Assembly (NCBI RefSeq): GCF_009389715.1
Contig: NC_052409.1
Location: forward strand, 7,613,605-7,677,604
DNA length: 64,000 bases
Reading direction: 5' to 3'
DNA from: Phoenix dactylifera
Taxonomy: Eukaryota; Streptophyta; Magnoliopsida; Arecales; Arecaceae
Shown: positions 1-13,000 of the stretch, one piece after another
Layout of the letters: each line of letters starts with the position of its first letter
Numbering within the stretch: the stretch's first letter is position 1
The notes under the pieces: generated by a model
What the model saw: the letters and a program-made list of their open reading frames with translations, nothing else
What the model was told of the DNA's origin: nothing
Databases searched by the model: none
Position numbers and translations under genes: made by a program

Positions 1-167
1 ATGAAAAAATGCAAATAACAGACATCTACTCCTTATATTTTAATTAATCAGTTTAAGTTTCTCTTTCCATTTTCCTTGGATCAAATTTCAACCAAGAAAA
101 AGAAAAATTAATAGAACCTACATGAAAAGATATATCAACCGTAAGTACAGTAATGGTAATCAAATAC

Positions 168-3100
168 CTCAATGCCAGTTCTTCCTTTTAATACACGTTC
201 CTTGTCAATACCCCAAGAAAGACATTCTGTGTTCCTCCTCCCTTCACGATCTGTGAAAAATATATCCTGATTATCTTTTCCAATCTCCAGAACCCACTTT
301 GGAAGGGAAATTGGCATTTCACCAGATCCATTTCCTCCGCACTCATGAAATGCCATTACAACCTGCAAAAGTTTAGAAAGAGAAAAGTTACAAGCAATTT
401 AAGGATATTCAGAACATGCCATCTATGGATTTTTAGATGAAAAATTAAAAATGATTCAGTAAAAAACATCAAAGTAGAGAACAATCCATTTAATGATAGG
501 AATGTGTTTACACCAGATAGCTAGCTATCACTTAAATGTATGCTTGCTTACATCACTCTGCTCTAAATATTATGGACTAATAGAAAGTAATTTTTCATTA
601 TTTTTGTCTCAAGTTTATTTTTTTTCTTTTAGACAGATTTATTTCTTACAGAACAAAACAATAAGATATTTTTATGCTGAAAACAGCATCAGTCATATTG
701 ACTAAGGGTTTTGAAACATATTAGCAGGGTTTTTTTTGTGAGAGAAAAGAACATATTAGCATTCATTAGTGTTCATCCAAATAAAGGTTTGCACTTGCAT
801 TATTTATTTTACAATGGACTAGAGATGTAATACACAGACTAAATGTTTTGATGATTATGTACTATAAGAACAAATTTTATGAAAAAAATACACTAAAAGC
901 ACTTTAGTCCATATAAATTGAAGAAGGTGGGGTGGGCAGGTTGGGGGAAGGGGGAGTTGAGGGGTCATTTTTATGGAGTTTCTGCGAATCTTTTCACCTA
1001 ATCATCAACTCGATCAGGTTTCTTTTTGACTAAAGTAATAAAGCACAGTGGGTCTGTCTTTGACCTGATGGTCTCTTCTGTTACTAGATTTCTGAAAACA
1101 ATTTCAAGTCCATCACAACTTACTTCTTTTTTCCTTATTTTAACCATTGATGATGCTTCTTAATAGAACAACCTTCTCCAATGTTATATGATCTAGCTAT
1201 ACTCACACATGAACATGTCCAATATCCCATTTCTACTGTCTCAAACTCTGGGTCTGTTTTTATCTTTACATGTCATAAGAGTCGAAGGACTGAGGTTCGC
1301 TAAGTGTAATGTTACGATCCCCTTTTAACCTGCATCACTTTCAGTAATTAATTCATAGCAGCTTGATCTAGAAATTTGAAATCCTTCTAGTAAACATCAG
1401 CCTCCTTTGTTACCACTAAATTAATTTGAATTTGCTGTCCTCAATCTGTCAATAGTAAACTGTGGCAAAAAAATATTTTTATATTGTTCTTCCGATTTTA
1501 GTTCTTCTATCATTTAATTTAATTTGGCTTTTTGATGGTGCAGTTGCTCTAGTCCAAAGACTCTTTAAGTGGACTGATTTACCAGTCCATTGCAAGGCAT
1601 AGGAGTCCCATGGGAAATATGACATGGGTTATAGAAGAAAAGTCCTACATACAGTCATAGACTCCTTTTAAGTCATAGCTACACAATAACATTTGTGTAT
1701 CCAATTTTCCTCATCTTTCCATTCCCCACTAAGAAATTTTCTTCACTATTTTAGAACACTTGCAAAGACCACCTTAAAAATATCCAATCCTCAAAAATAC
1801 TTTTCTCCTTCCACTTTCAACTATTAAATTCTCCAAGAGTGACTATAAAAATGTTTTGTTCCATATTTTTCCATATTCGTGTCATAAGGAAGCCAAATGA
1901 GGCATCGGATAGCTGTACACATGTATCTTCGATGAAGATCACCAAATATGCCATGTATTGAGGGGTGTGTCCTTCTCGACGGACAGTACTCACACAGTTC
2001 AATCCCATTCTAACCTAAAATTTTTACATTGTCTAATTTATATATCTTAATTAGTTGAACATAACATTTTCTTGTGTATATCTTTAAATCACCATTTATT
2101 CACAAGGGAAAACCTTCTCTCAAAATGTTGCCATTACTATTATATCATCTGTTTATTTCTAAAGGTTTTCTTTTAACATTTTCATTATGGGGTTAAATGT
2201 TGTATTGATTTTTTTTATTTTGACTGCTGTGTTTTGGATGCTTCCTGACTATGTTAGCCTTAGCCATTTACTATATTTCTCAACTAGATCCTCTTTCCAA
2301 AACTATCATCCATCATGTTGAGGAATAGGTGTTTCGATTAGCTGACAGATGTGAGTGTTTGTTCTAGGATCCACGTTTTTCCCGCAATCATTAAATCTTC
2401 ACCTCGATACTTCAATGAGTGGTTGCTTGCGATTCTTCATTTTGTGTGCTAATGTGTTGACCTAAAAATATTTCAATAAGCTGTTAGATGTGGGTGTTTG
2501 CCCTAGAAGCCACATGTTTTTGCTATTTTAAATCTTCATCTCTATGCTTCCGAGAGATTTCTTGCTGCTCTTCTTTTACTATGTATTATGTGCAAAACAA
2601 AAAGTCAAAGGAGGAACCTCTTAAATTCCATCTTGCAGTGTGAAGGTCCAAGTTCACATGCCCTATGTTCCTCCTCCACTCCCCCATCCAAAAATTTAAA
2701 AAAAAAAAAAGAAAAAAAAAAGAATAGCCTTCTTTCTTTTAAACATTTGGAAACATCAAATGTCCTTCCTACCTGTAAATGTTGGATATGCAAACCCAAC
2801 ACCAATGCTTATTTTACATTTTGTTTTCCATGTAAATTATCCTGGAGTGGTGAGAAGAGACTCGGTCACCACATCGTAGAAGAATTTATTCATCCACTTA
2901 GTCTACAACAGATAAGATATAATAATTAACTAAAAACAATGTGAATTCACATAAATTCAAATAGTGGGGCTAAACGTTTTCTAATTCTTGATTTTGCCAA
3001 ACCTTAGAGTGCTCCAGCATTCGTAACATTCTCCTCATGAAATGCCCCAACCACCACCAAACGAAGTTGTCCAATATGTTATGTTAAATTTCAAAAAAGG

Positions 3101-3941
3101 GGTTTGTTAAGATGCAATTCAGTAAACCATCCAATGTGGATCTAGTGCATCATGGCATAAAACATGCAAATCAAGATCTTTTCATTGGTAGATCAAGAGT
3201 TCAATATTTTATTGTTCACAGATAGAGCAGTCATTGTTCTATACTTCTATTGAAGCTACTTATGTAGGACAAGGCTTCCGATCATCTAACACCAACATTT
3301 ACTGATACAAACTTTTACACACAACATAATTGCTAGCTATCAATTTTGGTGCCAAAAGGACTTTTGATGATGGCATTAATAGATAAACCTATAATAACAC
3401 ATTTTAGCAAAAGTGCTGATGAAAAGCAAAAATATGAATAGAAATTTTGCACAGGTGTACGTCATAAATAATAACAAGCATTTTGAAGTCTGACCTGCAA
3501 TTTCAGCTCAAACTCTCGAATGATATTAAATAGGTCTCTGTAACCAGACCATTCATATTTGTGTGGACACCAGCCTTCCACAATTCCCCACCAACAATCT
3601 ACAACCACTCCATCAACATTTAAAGACTTCAGATGCCTTTAGTTCTTGTCGCGTGGCTTCTGGTCCACTAGATGGCAATAACTGTTGATAATGCTAGTCT
3701 ACAAAAGTTGCAACCTAGAATTGATTACATGCAATCTAGAGATGGCAAGCAAATTTAATATTTTATCATGGAAGTAAATTGTCAATGGTGCAATTTATAA
3801 AGAGGAGAAAAAAAGGAATGATAAAGGAATGCCGGGAAATGATGGGATTCAAGAAGTATTTCCGTTTATAACTTGTTAGTAGCAATATGGAAATAAAAGC
3901 ATACACTTTGCAGAAAAAAGAGCATTCTTGTGGCATGCGGG

Positions 3942-4019
<78 letters not shown>

Positions 4020-7000
4020 CGCGCGCGCGTATTTCGGTTTATAACTTGTTAGTAGCAATATGGAAATAAAAGCATACACTTTGCAAAAAAAGAGCATTCT
4101 TGTGGCATGCAGGGGATCTCTCTCTCTCTCACACACGCGCGCGCGCGCGCATTCTTCTTATGTAGCCTTGCAGTTTCAGGTTTTGGGATTGCTGCTTGTG
4201 CAAGAAAGACTGAACAAATTAGGGCTTTAAGGAGACAACTTACGGTCACATCCAATCCTCCGCTGCCATGAGTGAAGGATAGCAATATCCATAGATTTGT
4301 TGCCTCGGTGCTGGACAAATAATTTATATTTCAATGTATTTTCCCAAATTTTTTTATTCAAGAATTTGGCTGATGATTGGGAGTCATTGTTGCTATTACT
4401 TTGTCAAGTCCTGCTTTGCCTGGATTAGTTTAGTATCAAAGCAAGTTTCATGCAACTTGTCTTTTTGTGAGGCTCTAATTGCAAGTTGGATATCATTAAT
4501 AGAGAAGAAATTCCTACTAGTTGAATGAGTTACAATCTTCTTTGAAAACAGGTCTTTTACAAGATGGCAATCACAAACTTAGAAACAAATTGATTGTGCC
4601 ACATAAAGATCCACACAATATTTGGCACTCGCACACCTACAAGTCGAGCCTCATTGGACAAGCATTTAACCTATCATTAGTGTGGTTAATAGTTATATTC
4701 TCTGATAACTAGGAAATGTTGGCAAAACTACAACCTCCAAGACAATTGCTGCAATAAGCAAATTTCAGTTTCAATCCAAGACATGTTGTCTACATTTGGT
4801 GCTGTATCACGGCAAGAGAATGCGGCGTTAATCAAATTTTAGGGTTTTTCAATCTTACATACTTAAAGATTCACATGAGGTCTAAAGATTAGTAATATGA
4901 TTAATCTAAGTTGATTTCAAAATTCTCAATACTTCGAGTATTAAACAGTAAGAAAATCCTTTTGATTAGGAAAGACAATGTATTAGTCATTTTGGAGTCC
5001 TATTTAAAATAAATTTCGTTAGAAAGAGTCCAAGTCTGGTAATTGATTGTATTCTGTTGGTGGAAAAATGGACCACCCCACAAATGCAATTATAGCACCC
5101 AAATCCGTCAGCAAGCTCGAGCTCATCCAAGTGATTGGGCTCTTCGGCTCTCAAGCTCATCCGAGTGATCGGGCTCTTCCGCTCTCGAGCTCATCAGCCG
5201 AGACCAGAAGGCCGAGACCAGAGAGCCGAGACCAAAAAGCCGAGACCAGAAGGCCGAGACCAGAGAGCGCCGACCAGAAAGGCAACCCCGCCGAGCCCAT
5301 GCCTTAGCCAAATATCCAATCTCCGCCTAACCCTCCAAAGGATCTGACAACTAGATACACAACTCCACTACAACCTGCCACCTACCGCTATCTCTGAGCC
5401 GTCAAGGCACAAGATCCCCGCAGGTATTTTGGCACGACCTATCATTAATGCATGAGACTTCCTCAAGTCTCCAGAGCCCTCAGTCATTTAATGAACACGG
5501 CTCAAGACGATCTCCGGATCACTGAACCATCAGAGCGTATGGCTCTCCCTGACCGCCGGTTCACTCGGCAATAAATGCACTTACCATCCACGAAATCCAG
5601 GCCCACTACGGCCGACGGTTCAACCACTCCAACGGGTCTGATCAACCGCGACAACTCCCTGACTCCGGCCTGATTCGGCCTTATTCTCCACTACGCCATT
5701 AATGGGCCAAATCGTGCCCAATTATTACAAAAGAGAACAAACTCCTCTGTCACCTCCCAGGTAACATAAAATCCTTCTATAAAAGGGAGCCTGGGAGGAA
5801 AGAGAGGGGGACCCGAAACAAACACAAGTAAACAGCACAGACACAATTGAGCTTAATATTCTCTTCATCTTCTCCACATATCTCTTCCTTGCTCTCTCCA
5901 CATACTAGCCCCCTCTGACTTAAGCATCGGAGGGCCGGCGCCGGAAAGCCCGGCCACCGGCTTTTTTGCAGGACTCACACCCTCCAGGAGGACGCCACCA
6001 GCCGGCGCACCGCCGACCACCGTCCCTGCGGCGGAGCTCCTCCTCCCCTGGTTTCGCGGCGGCCCCCGGGTCCAATTTCCAGCAACAGTTGGCGCTAGAG
6101 GAAGGGAAACTAAGAAGTAAAGGGGCTTCCAACGCCTCTCGACGTCCTCCACTTAGTCCTGAACACTCTGTCCAGAACTCGCCACCTCCGGCCGAGTCAA
6201 CCCCTCAAGTTCGGCCGGAGCAGTTTGATGCCCTGGTGCAACAGGTGCAAGCCTTGGCTACCGCTGTTCAAGGCTTGCAACCCAGGGGCGTCCCGACGGC
6301 ACCGCTTCCTCCGGCTCCAGTTCAACCGGAGCCCCCTACAAGCGGGCTTCCCCTTCGAGTATCATGCTCCAAGTCCCAAACGCTCAGTCCAGAATTCACC
6401 ACCAAGATCTCCGGTAGATCAAGTTCCACAAGTCCAACTCGAGCACTTCGATGCGCTAGTGCAGCAAGTCCAAGCGCTAGCCATTGCAGCCCAAAGCCTG
6501 CAACAAGTGGAGGCCCCTCCTGTGCCGCCTCCACGGAATCATGTTAAGCAGAGGAAGAAACTTTCTCCCGACTCCCGAGCCATCTCGAATCAGGCATGGC
6601 TCCCGCTGCAACGACGTATGTGGGGGCCACCAGTGAGAAGTAGTAGTCCAAGTCTCACGTCAACGAGTTGGGGAGAAGGAGAAATAAAAGCTGAGGTCTG
6701 GAGAAGGAGAGTTATGGAGCTTTAAAATGGGATTGTAAGCCTCTGTGACAAAGGGTACAGCCCCATTAAATCCCATTATCCTTCCAAGTCTTCTGTCTTC
6801 CGGCAGCAAGCAAGAAACCAGCATGTACTCCCTCCTTGGGACGGCGCCTGCGACATTGCTCCCCTTTCAGAGCGTCGCCATCACTGAAGCCCCCGCCAAG
6901 CTCATGCAGACCGAGCTCAGAAACCCGAGCGCAAAACACCTCCTAGAAAATCGAGCCAAAGAAGGCCAGTGCTGAATCAAGTCCTGAGGGACTTCGAAGC

Positions 7001-10000
7001 TCGAGAGCCATCAAAATATCTCCAAAAGGTACAGGACACCATTTTGGCTTCAAATAAATTTAATATTTTATCTATTTTCAGGTTAACGAGCTCGGCTTGT
7101 GCTCCATCGGCCAACGAGCTCGGCTCGTTCTCCTACCCTGACCACGGTCAAGATGCCCCGAGACGTCGGGATGCCCCGATCCGTCGGGATGGCTCGAGAC
7201 GTCGAGATGCGGTCTTAAGTGACCAGACGAGCTCGGCTCGTTCTCCATCGACTTCCACCGACGAGCTCGGCTCGTGCTCCATCGGCCAACGAGCTCGGCT
7301 CGTTCTCCTACCCTGACCACGGTCAGGATGCCCCGAGACGTCGGGATGCCCCGAGACGTCGGGATGCGGTCTTAAGTGACCAGACGAGCTCGGCTCGTTC
7401 TCCATCGACTTCCACCGACGAGCTCGGCTCGTGCTCCATCGGCCAACGAGCTCGGCTCGTTCTCCTACCCTGACCATGGTCAGGATGCCCCGAGACGTCG
7501 GGATGCCCCGATCCGTCGGGATGGCTCGAGACGTCGAGATGCGGTCTTAAGTGACCAGACGAGCTCGGCTCGTTCTCCATCGACTTCCACCGACGAGCTC
7601 GGCTCGTGCTCCATCGGCCAACGAGCTCGGCTCGTTCTCCTACCCTGACCACGGTCAGGATGCCCCGAGACGTCGGGATGCCCCGATCCGTCGGGATGGC
7701 TCGAGACGTCGAGATGCGGTCTTAAGTGACCAGACGAGCTCGGCTCGTTCTCCATCGACTTCCACCGACGAGCTCGGCTCGTGCTCCATCGGCCAACGAG
7801 CTCGGCTCGTTCTCCTACCCTGACCACGGTCAGGATGCCCCGAGACGTCGGGATGCCCCGATCCGTCGGGATGGCTCGAGACGTCGAGATGCGGTCTTAA
7901 GTGACCAGACGAGCTCGGCTCGTTCTCCATCGACTTCCACCGACGAGCTCGGCTCGTGCTCCATCGGCCAACGAGCTCGGCTCGTTCTCCTACCCTGACC
8001 ACGGTCAGGATGCCCCGAGACGTCGGGATGCCCCGATCCGTCGGGATGGCTCGAGACGTCGAGATGCGGTCTTAAGTGACCAGACGAGCTCGGCTCGTTC
8101 TCCATCGACTTCCACCGACGAGCTCGGCTCGTGCTCCATCGGCCAACGAGCTCGGCTCGTTCTCCTACCCCGACCTCGGCCGGGATGCCTCGAGACGTCG
8201 AGATGCCCCGATTCATCGGAATGCCCCGATACGTTGGGATGTGGTCTTCATTGACCAGACAAGCTCGGATCGTTCTCCACCGACTTCAGCCAATAAGCTC
8301 GGCTCGTTCTCCATCGCTGGATTTCTCTGCCGACGTCCTCAAAGAACGGACCCCGAGCAGAGGAGCGTCTTCAGTCGCCTCAGCGTAAGGACGCTCACGG
8401 TACAAGGTACCCATTTATTTAATGTTTTTACATTATCTTACTTATTCTTGGATCTCTCTGCCGACGTCCTCAAAGAACGGACCCCGAGCAGAGGAGCGTC
8501 TTCAGTCGCCTCGGCGTAGGAACGCTCACGGTACAAGGTACCCATTTATTTAATGTTTTTACATTATCTTACCTATTCTTGGATCTCTCTGCCGACGCCC
8601 CCAAAGAACGGACTCCGAGCAGAAAAAGCGTCTTCAGTACCAGGTACTCATTCAATTAATGCCTTTACATAATCTCAATTATTTTCATTCTTGGTTGTTA
8701 ATTACCAACGAGCTCGGCTCGTTCTCCATCGACCAACGAGCTCGGCTCGTTCTCCATCGACCATCGAGCTCGGCCCGATCTCCATCAAACATCGAGCTCG
8801 CCTCGATTTCGGCTTGATCGCCAACAGACAAGGCCAAAGAAGGCCGCTGAGTCAACCTGGAGCGCTTTAACTCCAACTGCATGAGAGGTACAACCTACTT
8901 GGCACGTACATCTCTATACATATTTGGCTATATTACAGGACGATCGACGACTGGACTACTTCCTTCGTCCGAGCCAAAAAGCAGCTCGAACTCGGAAGTC
9001 GGGGGTAGTGTTGGTGGAAAAATGGACCACCCCACAAATGCAATTATAGCACCCAAATCCGTCAGCAAGCTCGAGCTCATCCAAGTGATTGGGCTCTTCG
9101 GCTCTCAAGCTCATCCGAGTGATCGGGCTCTTCCGCTCTCGAGCTCATCGGCCGAGACCAGAAGGCCGAGACCAGAGAGCCGAGACCAGAAAGCCGAGAC
9201 CAGAAGGCCGAGACCAGAGAGCGCCGACCAGAAAGGCAACCCCGCCGAGCCCATGCCTTAGCCAAATATCCAATCTCCGCCTAACCCTCCAAAGGATCTG
9301 ACAACTAGATACACAACTCCACTACAACCTGCCACCTACCGCTATCTCTGAGCCGTCAAGGCACAAGATCCCCGCAGGTATTTTGGCACGACCTATCATT
9401 AATGCATGAGACTTCCTCAAGTCTCCAGAGCCCTCAGTCATTTAATGAACACGGCTCAAGATGATCTCCGAATCACTGAACCATCAGAGCGTATGGCTCT
9501 CCCTGACCGCCGGTTCACTCGGCAATAAATGCACTTACCATCCACGAAACCCAGGCCCACTACGGCCGACGGTTCAACCACTCCAACGGGTCTGATCAAC
9601 CGCGACAACTCCCTGACTCCGGCCTGATTCGGCCTTATTCTCCACTACGCCATTAATGGGCCAAATCGTGCCCAATTATTACAAAAGAGAACAAACTCCC
9701 CTGTCACCTCCCAGGTAACATAAAATCCTTCTATAAAAGGGAGCCTGGGAGGAAAGAGGGGGGGACCCGAAACAAACACAAGTAAACAGCACAGACACAA
9801 TTGAGCTTAATATTCTCTTCATCTTCTCCACATATCTCTTCCTTGCTCTCTCCACATACTAGCCCCCTCTGACTTAAGCATCGGAGGGCCGGCGCCGGAA
9901 AGCCCGGCCACCGGCTTTTTTGCAGGACTTACACCCTCCAGGAGGACGCCACCAGCCGGCGCACCGCCGACCACCGTCCCTGCGGCGGAGCTCCTCCTCC

Positions 10001-13000
10001 CCTGGTTTCGCGGCGGCCCCCGGGTCCAATTTCCAGCAACATATTCTAATATCTTGATTCTATTAAGACAATATTTTGAGTCAATTAGATGTCTTCTTGT
10101 ATAGGTCCAAGGGAGATTTTAAAAAATTGTAAGTGAAATTCTTGTGGTGGATTTCACCTCTCTATTCTCATCTGTTCTTCTTTTACTTCTAATGATATAT
10201 AATTTCCTCTTTTTTTCTTCTTACTAACCCTATCACTAGAGCTACATTAAAATGAACCTGAAATTTCATGAACCTATGCTGAGTTTTGGAGTTGAACATC
10301 CTGCCCAAGTAGAGGCCAAAGCCACATCTGACATGAAAGTGAGTGCTCAATGAGAGGAGAATGGTGCAATATGTAGAGAGATGGATATGGACATCTGAAT
10401 TTGAGACCTGGGGATTCAAATTTTAATGGAAATGTAAACACTTAATTTGCAAAATAAGGTCATCAACACATGCTACTCACCTACCTTCTCTGGAGGTGAT
10501 TTTTGCCATTACAGGTTCTTTCTGCTTACTTGTGTAAGAATAGCTATACAATGTACAGTTCTGAAAAGTCAACAGGCTGGATCTATCCAATCACTCCACC
10601 GGAGTGTACAATAGGTTACATCTCCATAGCTTTGTTCGAGTGCATTTTGTAGCTCAAGGAAACGGACAGTTTCATATGATTTGCTATTCATGACGTGGTT
10701 CACATGAGATGCATGAGAATAGTTTTGGGAATGAAAGTTTGGGACATTAAGTTCACATGACAAAAGACGAAAGAATAAATGCTGGAAGAAATACTCTACA
10801 TAATGGTATTCCATTGTTGCAGGGAAAAAAAAAAATCAAAAGAAGATGGCGCTGGCTACTTACAGGAAGCATTGCATAAACTGGAATATATGGAGTTTCA
10901 CCAAAACCACCTTCACCCTCTGCAGAATCCCGCATCAACTGAAGTTTAACCATCAACAAAAGTAAAATATGTTAGAATGTAAAACAAATTCTAGGTAATA
11001 GTATCCACATACATCATCAAAGGCCTGGGGCAGAAGGACAGCAGTTTGGCTCCAATAGTCAGCAGTAGTTTCTAACAACATATAAAAAAAATAAACAAAA
11101 ATCATCTTGTTGATATAAGTCGGGGGCAGTGTTCAAGTTTCAGACATATTAAAGTAAGTCATTTTGTAGGCTCTGGCAAAGCCTGCATGATTGGATACAG
11201 CTTGCTTTTATGTTGTTAATGTTGTTGTGAACATTGCATTGAATCATAAATTCTATTTCATGTTATTGACCACAGATCACAATCAGCATGTTATCCAAAA
11301 GCCAACCATCATCAGGCCTGTCGAGGTACTCGAGCAATTCAAACTTTCTTTCATGAGGCCTCCACGTGCAATATTTTCCATCATATGCTTATTGTCATAA
11401 AACAATAAATTTGCTTGTACATGGAGGATATTAATTTTGCATATCAGCTGATTTTGAAATATTAAGATGACATGAATGACTGGTGCATATGTTTGTGAAC
11501 ACTTCCAGCTATTTCCGCCCTACCAATATCAGTAGAAGATGCAAAACTGCATGTTCTTCTACCTGATCAGCTTCCACACACTCTGGTGAGTTGATAGGGC
11601 TGGCATTTGCACATTTCTCACCCCTTGCATCTCTTTCTGCAACAACCACTGAATCAAGAGATGCTGGGGATAAACTCTCATCAATCCTGAGAAGAGATGC
11701 CTGAGAGTCCAATGACGCTTTCATGGAACTGTTCTTCAAAGAATTGGTGGAGAGGGGGCTTTCAATTGACCTAACAGGAAATGGTGCCTGCACACAGATG
11801 ATTCACCCGGTAACAACCATGCATGCAGAAAATGAAGTAGTATACATTATCCAGCCCAAAAAGGTTGTCCAGAATAACATTGTTTGATCGAGTAATACTA
11901 AAATAGTTAGCATTGATAAGCCACAAAGAAGTAGCATATCCCGAAACTTCTTTTACGCTTCAAACATCACTCAATGAGCAACATTATTAAGGCAATGGAA
12001 ACAAATCCCACAGGGTATGTTCCATAATTTTGACAATAACAAACAAGTTCTGGGTCAAGTAATTTCTGTAAATGTTCCGCCAAAAATTATCGCACAAAGT
12101 CAAAGTACTGTGGCACAAGTTGTTTTCTATGAATGACTATCTCTAGCCAGCTTCCCGTTTACATCCTATTCCAACTTATCAAAGATTCACTATCAGTCTC
12201 CATCAAATGATTACCTTATCATGCTGTTTCCATTATCTCACCAAATTCAACAAGTGACCATCTAACTATCTACAAGTTTTTTGACTCTAAACATTTTATT
12301 GGAGGAAACAAATCTTTAATTAATACACAGTTTTTATTCCTCCCAAGAATAGCCCAAAATGTATCCATTTACTACTAGTTCGGATGAAAAGAAATGAAAG
12401 ATTGTTGGCTTCTCCTTGAAACCCAACAATCAATCTAGTCATATAATTCTTGAATTTTTTTTAACTTGCAAAAAAAAAAAAAATTGTAACGATCCTGTAA
12501 GGATAAACTCAAAGTTATGCCCCGCCAGTTTTACAGAGGAACCTATCAGACCCATCACGATATAATCCACATCCAGATTAAGTAAAAGAAGGGGAAAGAA
12601 TTCCTCCTGTCCCTCAATAGGCGACTGAGAGAAGGAAAATGCAACCCACCAAAAAAAAAAAAAAAAGTCTTTGAGAATCTCCGTTTCATGTCTTCCTATG
12701 TTGTAAAAACCCCGCTTTACAACATAGAAAGACATGAAGCTGAGATTCTCAATAAGTGATATTGTACCGAAAGAGCGAGAGAAGGATGAGGGGAAAGCAT
12801 ACCAGTTGCGTAGGGGGGGGCGGAGGATGAGGCGCCGGGGCCGCGACGGCGACCGAGGGCGAGGGCGAGACCGATGAGGGGCGGTAGGTGGTGCCGTCGG
12901 GCTCGACAATCCATCCGGCCTCACGGGCGAGGGCGGCGAGGACGTCGTTCATGTCGGCGCGGGCGGGGAGGAGGAAGTTGCCATACTGGCGGAGGCCGGC

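Larger units (their letters stand above)
5055..10041 (+). mobile_element. Non-autonomous LTR retrotransposon (gypsy-derived, LARD-like), 4,987 bp
   Basis: Two 1,033-bp direct LTRs (5055-6087, 9009-10041) begin TGTTGG and end CAACA. They are flanked by the 5-bp target duplication TATTC (5050-5054 and 10042-10046). Directly after the 5' LTR is a primer-binding-site candidate TGGCGCTAGAGGAAGGG (from 6090). Directly before the 3' LTR is a purine tract, AAGTCGGGGGTAG. The interior holds only a broken gag start (6107-6560) and tandem repeats, with no protease, reverse transcriptase or integrase, so the element needed an autonomous partner. It sits antisense in intron 3 of the BZR-BAM gene. By eye I count about eight differences between the LTRs, all transitions (about 0.8%), so the insertion is recent. 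Confidence 0.95.

Noticed and set aside
1000..2900. Suspected copia-type fragments in BZR-BAM intron 4
   Set aside because: No integrase or reverse transcriptase motif could be read in any frame; the similarity was too weak to report.
7090..8310. Regular repeats that might suggest a CRISPR array
   Set aside because: Units are 175 bp, directly adjacent and have no unique spacers; the host is a plant and the array lies inside an LTR element.
7078..8519. Many overlapping ORFs of 80-147 codons on both strands
   Set aside because: They are by-products of the 175-bp minisatellite, which has few stops in several frames. The peptides simply repeat, and both strands are open.
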